Assembly (NCBI GenBank): GCA_944380845.1
Contig: CALWIU010000041.1
Span: 1-38,546, forward strand
Length of the DNA stretch: 38,546 nucleotides
From: an uncultured Clostridia bacterium
Lineage (GTDB): Bacteria; Bacillota; Clostridia; Oscillospirales; Acutalibacteraceae
Direction of reading: 5' to 3'
Shown: one piece after another, positions 33,238 through 38,546 of the stretch
Numbering within the stretch: position 1 is the stretch's first letter
Layout: every line of letters begins with the position of its first letter
The notes under the pieces: model-generated
Seen by the model: only the letters and a program-made list of their open reading frames with translations
What the model was told of the DNA's origin: nothing
The model's database searches: none
Translations under genes and position numbers: made by a program

Positions 33238-34980
33238 ATGAAAAAAGCAAAACTATTTGCAGCGGGTTCCGCTGCTGCGGCAGCGGCTGCTGCGACCGCT
33301 TCGGCAGCCGTTTTTATCAAAAAAAAGGGAATTTGTGTTCCATGTCTTTTGCGCAGAGGAACTGCGGCTGTTCAAATGCGCGCTTCAACTGGAAAAAAAT
33401 ATGATAATGGTCTTGCTCTGACGCCTCCGATGGGGTGGTCATGCTGGAATTTATTCCAACACCGCGTCAATGAAAAATTGATTTACGAAATGGCGGTGGC
33501 ACTGAAAGAAAGCGGCCTGGCTGACGCGGGATATCAATATGTCAATCTGGATGATTGCTGGCAATCCTCCATGCGCGATCGTGATGGTCGGCTGACGGGC
33601 GACTTGTCCCGTTTTCCATCCGGGATTCCCGATCTGGTTCAAAAAGTCAATGCGCTGGGGCTGAAACTGGGTATTTATTCTTCTAACGGCACTTTGACTT
33701 GTGAAGATTTGCCTGCCAGTTTGGGCAACGAAGCGCTGGATGCTGAAACCTTTGCGCAGTGGGGCGTTGAGTATTTAAAATATGATTTCTGTCACAATAT
33801 CCCGCTGCCAACGCGCGCGCCGGATATCGATAAAATTTCCATCTCTGCCGTAGGGTCTTCGGATGAGTTGGTCTTTGAAGCCGAAAATGGACAGCTTTTC
33901 GGGATGGCGCGAATCGAAAAAGACGATCAGCTGGAAAGCGGTAAATATGTTACCGGCCTGTGTTCCGGAAACGGAAAACTGTATTTCCCCGATATCCCTG
34001 TGCCGGAAGACGGCGAATATGTTCTGACAATCGGTATCCGCAAAGGCGGAGATATGGAAAAATATTTGGAGATCAAGGTCAATGACACGGAAGTGTATGA
34101 CCTGTTGGTGCCGGCAACCAAGGGATGGACGCATGAAGGCAGAATGCAGCTGCGCGTATTTCTGAAAGCTGGCTCCAATTCCATGATATTATACAATCCG
34201 ATCGGCTCGCGGTACGACAGCGCCATTCGTCAGTATACAAAAATGGGAGAGCTTCTCAAACGGGCGAGCGCGAAGGTCGCGGAAGAAACCGGCAAGCCGG
34301 AGAAAAAGATTGTATTTTCGATATGTGAGTGGGGCAGAAATTTACCTTACAAATGGGGCGCGGAAGCCGGTAACTTGTGGCGCACGACGCCGGACATCCA
34401 GGCAAATTGGGCTTCCATTATGGGGATTTATGAAATCAATGTCCATTTGTGGAAATATGCCGGCCCGGGCGGTTGGAACGATCCGGATATGCTGGAAGTC
34501 GGCAACGGCAACTTGACCCTGACGGAAAATGTTGCGCATTTTTCCTTGTGGTGCATGATGGCTGCGCCTTTGCTGCTCGGCAATGATCTTCGCCGTTTTG
34601 TCGTTGATGGAAAAGCCGATACTTCCAATCCGGTTTTGAAGATATTAGCAAACAAAGATCTCATCGCCATCGATCAGGATCCGCTGGGAATTCCCTGCCG
34701 TCGCGTTTATACCAATGGAATCATTGATGTTCTGGCTCGTCCCTTAAAAGGAAACAGACTTGCCGTTTGCTTTTTAAATAAGGCGCTCAACAGCATGCGT
34801 GTCAAAATTCGTCTTTCCGAACTTGCGGAAAAACCGGATTTTGCATTTCCTGCTGCTGATAAGTACTTTGTGCGGGATGCCTGGAGCGGCGAAGAAACCG
34901 TTACAACGGATGAAATCAAAGGCTCTGTGCCGTCACACGGCGTTCGGGTTTATGTGGTTGAACAACACCACGGGGAATGA
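33238..34980 (+). CDS. Glycoside hydrolase family 27 alpha-galactosidase with inserted CBM-like domain
   Basis: A 580-residue GH27-type protein. An N-terminal Ala-rich hydrophobic helix (about 6-26) suggests membrane anchoring or export. The catalytic barrel begins at LALTPPMGWSCWNLF (59-73). YVNLDDCWQ and the nucleophile D183 in YLKYDFCHN follow, then the acid/base D386 in RTTPDIQANW and the substrate-binding GGWNDPDMLEVGN (411-423). Between D183 and WGRNLPYKWG (366-375) about 140 residues (about 197-340) form a beta-rich segment resembling a CBM6/CBM35-like module, with YFPDIPVPEDGEYVLTI and LKAGSNSMILYN. ATG 33238 has a GGAGG SD. The downstream phosphorylase gene follows within 5 bp. Confidence 0.9.
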   Translation: MKKAKLFAAGSAAAAAAAATASAAVFIKKKGICVPCLLRRGTAAVQMRASTGKKYDNGLALTPPMGWSCWNLFQHRVNEKLIYEMAVALKESGLADAGYQYVNLDDCWQSSMRDRDGRLTGDLSRFPSGIPDLVQKVNALGLKLGIYSSNGTLTCEDLPASLGNEALDAETFAQWGVEYLKYDFCHNIPLPTRAPDIDKISISAVGSSDELVFEAENGQLFGMARIEKDDQLESGKYVTGLCSGNGKLYFPDIPVPEDGEYVLTIGIRKGGDMEKYLEIKVNDTEVYDLLVPATKGWTHEGRMQLRVFLKAGSNSMILYNPIGSRYDSAIRQYTKMGELLKRASAKVAEETGKPEKKIVFSICEWGRNLPYKWGAEAGNLWRTTPDIQANWASIMGIYEINVHLWKYAGPGGWNDPDMLEVGNGNLTLTENVAHFSLWCMMAAPLLLGNDLRRFVVDGKADTSNPVLKILANKDLIAIDQDPLGIPCRRVYTNGIIDVLARPLKGNRLAVCFLNKALNSMRVKIRLSELAEKPDFAFPAADKYFVRDAWSGEETVTTDEIKGSVPSHGVRVYVVEQHHGE

Positions 34981-34985
34981 GCGGT

Positions 34986-36290
34986 ATGACATTCGATGAC
35001 ATTTTGGCAAAAAAAAGATACGGCATCGAGCTGACAAGGGAAGAAATTCAGTATTTTATTTCGCAGCTGACAGAAAATGCGATTGCGGACTATAAAGTCT
35101 CGGCGTTTTTAATGGCAATCTGTCTTCAGGGAATGACGGACCGGGAAACTTTTGATCTGACAGATGCCATGGCAAAAAGTGGAGATGAACTGGATCTTTC
35201 CGTTTTCGGCGAAAAGACAGTGGATAAGCATTCAACCGGCGGTGTCGGCGATAAGACAACGCTGATTGTTGCTCCCATTGCCGCTTGCGCAGGGTGTAAA
35301 ATTGCTAAAATGTCCGGCAGAGGATTGGGTGATACCGGGGGCACCATTGATAAATTGGAATCGGTTCCCGGTTTTTCGGTCGAATTGTCACATCAGCAAT
35401 TTCTTCAGCAGGTTGAGGAGATCGGTGTCGCGGTCATCAGCCAGAGCGGTGATTTGGCGCCTGCGGATAAAAAGCTATACGCTTTGCGGGATGTTACCTG
35501 TACCGTTGACAGCATTCCGCTGATTGCGTCCAGCATAATGAGTAAAAAACTCGCTGCCGGTGCGCAGCATATTGTTTTGGATGTAAAGTGCGGGAGCGGC
35601 GCGTTTATGAAGGAGCTTTCACAGGCACAGCGCTTGGCAGAGGCAATGATTGATATCGGAAAAAGAAAGGGCAGAAGTGTTCGCGCTCTGATTACCGATA
35701 TGCAAACACCCCTTGGCAGCTGTGTCGGGAATGCGTTGGAGGTCATGGAGGCTGCTTCCATTTTGCAGGGCAAAACGGAGGGTGACGCGCTCACGGAGGT
35801 TTGTCTTGCTCTTGCCGGGATGATGATTTCTTCTGTTTTCGGCGAACCGTTCGCTCGAGGCAGACAGCAAGCGTTGCAGATTCTTGAAAGCGGCGCGGCA
35901 TACCAAAAATTGATTCAATGGCTGACAAAACAGGGCAGCGACAGGACAGTTTGTGAAAATCTCGATAACCTTCGGTTGTCCTCACTTTCGTATGAACTGT
36001 GCGCAGAAAGCAGCGGTTATTTATTTGGTATCGATGCGGCAAGAACCGGACACCTTGCGAAACAGCTTGGTGCCGGCAGAGAGAATAAGGGCGATCCGAT
36101 CGATTACGGCGCAGGGATTCGTTTTCTTGTGAAGCCCGGTGATCGTGTCACAAAAGGGAAGCCGCTTGCCATATTATATGCCGAAAAAGAAATCACGCGG
36201 GCTCGCCTTGCGCAGATTCAGCAGGAGTTATTTTCCTTTTCTGAGCAAAAACCATCGATTGCGTCACCGATTCTGCAAATGTTGGAATAG
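34986..36290 (+). CDS. pdp: Pyrimidine-nucleoside phosphorylase
   Basis: A 434-residue enzyme of the thymidine/pyrimidine-nucleoside phosphorylase family, which splits uridine or thymidine with phosphate into base and (deoxy)ribose 1-phosphate for salvage. Motifs are KHSTGGVGDKTTL (phosphate site), MSGRGLGDTGGTIDKLES, the family signature, and KKLAAGAQHIVLDVKCGSGAFM. The C-terminal lipoyl-like domain (DPIDYGAGIRFLVKPGDRVTKG) is present. ATG 34986 is preferred for SD spacing; ATG 34977 overlaps the GH27 stop. It ends in TAG. Co-transcription with a glycosidase gene is unexpected and may be only positional. Confidence 0.95.
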   Translation: MTFDDILAKKRYGIELTREEIQYFISQLTENAIADYKVSAFLMAICLQGMTDRETFDLTDAMAKSGDELDLSVFGEKTVDKHSTGGVGDKTTLIVAPIAACAGCKIAKMSGRGLGDTGGTIDKLESVPGFSVELSHQQFLQQVEEIGVAVISQSGDLAPADKKLYALRDVTCTVDSIPLIASSIMSKKLAAGAQHIVLDVKCGSGAFMKELSQAQRLAEAMIDIGKRKGRSVRALITDMQTPLGSCVGNALEVMEAASILQGKTEGDALTEVCLALAGMMISSVFGEPFARGRQQALQILESGAAYQKLIQWLTKQGSDRTVCENLDNLRLSSLSYELCAESSGYLFGIDAARTGHLAKQLGAGRENKGDPIDYGAGIRFLVKPGDRVTKGKPLAILYAEKEITRARLAQIQQELFSFSEQKPSIASPILQMLE

Positions 36291-36297
36291 TGCAGTG

Positions 36298-36324
36298 GGG
36301 AAGGGCGGATTTGCCGTCCTTCCC
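36298..36324 (+). terminator. Hairpin after the pyrimidine-nucleoside phosphorylase gene
   Basis: The 11-bp stem (36298-36308 / 36314-36324, one G·U) has a 5-nt loop. No good T tract follows, and the greA -35 begins at the very next base, so it is a weak terminator or a transcription insulator. Confidence 0.55.
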
Positions 36325-36353
36325 TTGACATATTCTAAAAAATTGATTATAAT
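36325..36353 (+). promoter_or_regulatory. Promoter of greA–lysS
   Basis: -35 TTGACA (36325-36330), 17-bp spacer, -10 TATAAT (36348-36353): full consensus, as expected for strongly expressed genes. Confidence 0.9.
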
Positions 36354-36395
36354 AACCAATTGTACTGAAAACAATTAGCGGAAGGAAGAAAGACA

Positions 36396-36869
36396 ATGGC
36401 TGACGAATTTATTCTTACTCAAGCCGGTCTGGAAGAGTTAAAAGCGGAGCTTCGCGAGCTGCGCACCACCGGCAGAACGGACATCGCGGAAAAGATCAAA
36501 GAAGCGAAATCTTTTGGTGACCTTTCCGAAAACAGCGAATATGACGAGGCGAAATCCGATCAGGGCAAGCTGGAAGCACGCATTGCTGAGATCGAGTATA
36601 TGCTTCAGCATGTGCGTATCGTTGATGAAGATACGCTTTCTACGGAAACGGTTCATGTCGGCTCAAAGGTTGTGATCCGCGATGAGGAATTTAAGGAAAA
36701 TCTTGAATACCGTATCGTGGGCTTCCCGCAGGCGGATCCGATGAAAAATAAAATCTCTGATGAATCCCCCGTCGGCAAAGCGCTTCTGGGGCATAAAATC
36801 GGCGATACCGTCGAGGCGGAAACCCCAACGGGATTTGTTAAATTTAAAATTTTGGAAATTTCTAAATAA
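36396..36869 (+). CDS. greA: Transcription elongation factor GreA
   Basis: A 157-residue GreA. The N-terminal coiled coil (about 1-75) carries the tip acidic pair within GDLSENSEYDEAKSDQG. The C-terminal FKBP-like domain has the VGSKVVIRDEEF start and the SPVGKALLGHKIGDTVEAETP signature. It stimulates transcript cleavage by stalled RNA polymerase. It has a strong consensus promoter and SD GGAAGGAAG. It precedes lysS by 14 bp, a common arrangement in Firmicutes. Confidence 0.98.
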   Translation: MADEFILTQAGLEELKAELRELRTTGRTDIAEKIKEAKSFGDLSENSEYDEAKSDQGKLEARIAEIEYMLQHVRIVDEDTLSTETVHVGSKVVIRDEEFKENLEYRIVGFPQADPMKNKISDESPVGKALLGHKIGDTVEAETPTGFVKFKILEISK

Positions 36870-36883
36870 GGCGGAGAAGTGGT

Positions 36884-38377
36884 ATGGCAGAAGAAAAAAA
36901 TACTCCTACGCTTGACAGCAACGAGTTGCGTTCCATCCGGCTGCAAAAGCTGAAGGAAAGACAGCAGGCCGGAAACGATCCTTTTGCGATCACAACAGCA
37001 AATCAGACCCATCGCTCGGCTGATATTCTTGCAAATTTTGATTCGTTGGAAGGAAAAGATGTTACCATTTGCGGCAGAATTATGACCTGGCGCAATATGG
37101 GCAAGGCGAATTTTATTGATGTGCATGATCGCAGCGGTAAAATACAGGTATATGTGCGAATGGACGATGTCGGCGCCGATGTGTTCGCCGACTTTAAGAA
37201 ATGGGACATTGGCGATATCGTGGAAATTACCGGCTTTGTGTTCCGCACCAAGCGCGGTGAGATTTCGGTTCATGCCAAAAGCCTTCGCCTGCTGACAAAG
37301 TCCCTGCTGCCGCTGCCGGAAAAATTCCATGGCTTGACCAATACGGACACGCGTTATCGTCAGCGGTATCTGGATTTGATCATGAATCCGGAAGTAAAAG
37401 ATACTTTTGAAAAACGCTCGGCGATCATCCGCGAGATCCGCAATTATCTGGATGCGCATGACTTTATGGAAGTGGAAACGCCTATGCTCGTTCAGAATGC
37501 CGGCGGCGCCGCTGCTCGGCCGTTCCTGACGCATCACAACTCTTTGAATCAGGATTTGAAACTGCGCATTTCTCTTGAGCTGTATTTGAAGCGTTTGATC
37601 GTTGGCGGCATGGAGCGCGTATATGAAATCGGCAGAGTCTTCCGCAACGAGGGCTTGGACATCCGCCATAATCCGGAATTTACGCTGATGGAGCTTTATC
37701 AGGCCTATACCGATTATCATGGCATGATGGATCTGATGGAAGGCTTGATCCGTACAGTCGCCGAAAAAGTTTGCGGCAGTGCCATTGTTACTTATGGCGA
37801 TGCTGAACTGGACTTTTCCAAACCTTTTGCTCGTATCACCATGATCGATGCGGTAAAGCAGTATGCCGGCGTTGATTTTGACGCCATTACCTTTGAGCAG
37901 GCAAAGGCTCTTGCTACCGAAAGGGGAATTGCTTTTGAACCGCGCCACAAAAAGGGTGATATCCTGAATCTCTTCTTTGAAGAATATGTTGAGGATAAAC
38001 TGATACAGCCGACTTTTGTCATGGATTACCCAATTGAGGTTTCTCCGTTAACGAAAAGAAAACCGGACAAACCGGATTTTACAGAGCGTTTTGAGCTTTT
38101 TGCATATGGCCGCGAACTCGCAAATGCCTACTCTGAGCTGAATGATCCGATCGATCAGCGTTATCGCTTTGAGGAGCAGGAAAAACAGTTTGCTGCCGGC
38201 GATGAAGAAGCCAACCACACGGATGAAGATTTCCTGACCGCTTTGGAATATGGTATGCCTCCGACAGGCGGTGTTGGTATGGGAATTGATCGTCTGGTAA
38301 TGCTGTTAACGAATAGCCCTGCTATCCGTGATGTTTTGCTGTTCCCCACAATGAAGTCCTTACCGAACGACAAGTAA
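36884..38377 (+). CDS. lysS: Lysyl-tRNA synthetase, class II
   Basis: A 497-residue class II LysRS. An N-terminal OB-fold anticodon-binding domain (about 60-165, with VTICGRIMTWRNMGKANFIDV) is followed by the catalytic core. Motif 1 surrounds FMEVETPML; motif 2 is FRNEGLDIRHNPEFTLMELYQAY; motif 3 is PTGGVGMGIDRLVMLLT near the C-terminus, and the DVLLFPTMK ending is typical. It attaches lysine to tRNA(Lys). Length is normal. It is last in the greA operon. No clear Rho-independent terminator follows within the next 120 bp. Confidence 0.98.
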   Translation: MAEEKNTPTLDSNELRSIRLQKLKERQQAGNDPFAITTANQTHRSADILANFDSLEGKDVTICGRIMTWRNMGKANFIDVHDRSGKIQVYVRMDDVGADVFADFKKWDIGDIVEITGFVFRTKRGEISVHAKSLRLLTKSLLPLPEKFHGLTNTDTRYRQRYLDLIMNPEVKDTFEKRSAIIREIRNYLDAHDFMEVETPMLVQNAGGAAARPFLTHHNSLNQDLKLRISLELYLKRLIVGGMERVYEIGRVFRNEGLDIRHNPEFTLMELYQAYTDYHGMMDLMEGLIRTVAEKVCGSAIVTYGDAELDFSKPFARITMIDAVKQYAGVDFDAITFEQAKALATERGIAFEPRHKKGDILNLFFEEYVEDKLIQPTFVMDYPIEVSPLTKRKPDKPDFTERFELFAYGRELANAYSELNDPIDQRYRFEEQEKQFAAGDEEANHTDEDFLTALEYGMPPTGGVGMGIDRLVMLLTNSPAIRDVLLFPTMKSLPNDK

Positions 38378-38434
38378 GAAAAAGCCAGTGTTTATGCGGG
38401 TTTCGGGACTTTCCAAACTGAATAAATTTACCTC

Positions 38435-38455
38435 TTTACACCAAATTTACACCAA
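38435..38455. repeat. Tandem 10-bp direct repeat downstream of lysS
   Basis: TTTACACCAA occurs at 38435-38444 and again at 38446-38455, a period of 11 bp, about one helical turn. CGGTGC then occurs twice (38457-38462 and 38469-38474), and CACC-AATC-GGTG is a small inverted repeat. Helically phased repeats suggest a protein-binding array, for instance integrase arm sites. The window ends too soon to tell. Confidence 0.55.
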
Positions 38456-38506
38456 TCGGTGCTAAAAACGGTGCAGAGACTAAAAAATCGCATAATTTAC
38501 GGAATG

Positions 38507-38537
38507 AATGGGCAGTCCCATAGTGGGATTGCCCATT
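38507..38537. terminator. Long hairpin at the end of the window (possible terminator)
   Basis: The 14-bp arms (38507-38520 / 38524-38537, one G·U in the plus-strand transcript) enclose a 3-nt loop. The tail TTCTAATAAA is only weakly T-rich. It could terminate lysS, or be the inverted end of an element continuing beyond the window. Confidence 0.5.
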
Positions 38538-38546
38538 TCTAATAAA

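Noticed and set aside
36653-37948. 431-residue minus-strand open frame
   Set aside because: It is antisense to greA and lysS, both confidently identified, and has no SD or family resemblance.
1-38546. CRISPR array, transposase or phage genes
   Set aside because: No regularly spaced repeats and no transposase, integrase, capsid or terminase motifs were found; only the possible att-like and arm-like repeats near the two ends.

Overview
The window looks like chromosomal DNA of a low-to-mid GC Firmicute of class Clostridia, probably a gut member of the Oscillospiraceae/Ruminococcaceae group. The grounds are type I dockerin domains, a YlmC/YmxH sporulation-type protein, an IspH–ribosomal protein S1 fusion of the kind known from Clostridia, AgrC/AgrA-type signalling, strong SD sequences, and sigma-A promoters with 17-bp spacers. 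This placement is inference; no rRNA or other taxonomic marker is present.

Layout. (1) 1-570: two tRNA-Ser genes (GCT, TGA) on the minus strand with promoter and terminator, plus a truncated tRNA-Ser 3' end separated from the intact gene by a strongly palindromic stretch. (2) 576-2693: minus-strand small membrane-anchored protein, biotin ligase (frameshifted in an A8 run) and a TetR-type regulator. (3) 2752-9576: plus-strand M14 peptidase, a propeller/alpha-helical glycosidase-like gene split by an amber codon, a GH38 alpha-mannosidase and an M20 peptidase. (4) 9690-18208: a convergent minus-strand operon of GH38 alpha-mannosidase, LytTR response regulator, GHKL histidine kinase, GH36 alpha-galactosidase and PHP phosphoesterase. 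Both arms end at a shared bidirectional terminator. (5) 18272-18565: ymxH-like gene. (6) 18688-20690: a decayed dockerin gene followed by an intact papain-like protease with a dockerin. (7) 20744-24602: LicD-type transferase, a cytidylyltransferase–kinase fusion and a flippase, read here as a compact route for activating a small alcohol as its CDP derivative and attaching it to an exported glycan. (8) 24650-26526: membrane-anchored parvulin foldase. (9) 26639-38377: mostly housekeeping genes (ackA; tmcAL, BaiN-like flavoprotein, cmk, ispH-S1; GH27 alpha-galactosidase, pyrimidine-nucleoside phosphorylase; greA, lysS).

Regions 3 and 4, with the GH27 gene at 33238, suggest a cell that takes apart alpha-mannosyl and alpha-galactosyl glycans. 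Most of these glycosidases lack signal peptides, so imported oligosaccharides are the likely substrates, but no sugar transporter is present in the window. The adjacent two-component system is a candidate regulator.

The most interesting candidates are the LicD / cytidylyltransferase-kinase / flippase module, the palindrome shared by the overlapping divergent ackA and tmcAL promoters, the internal ribosome-binding site in ispH-S1, the glycosidase operon with an embedded Agr-type two-component system, and the tRNA-Ser 3'-end duplication. Several single-base lesions occur (birA, the dockerin gene, the amber codon). Those in or near homopolymers may be sequencing errors and should be confirmed before any biology is built on them.
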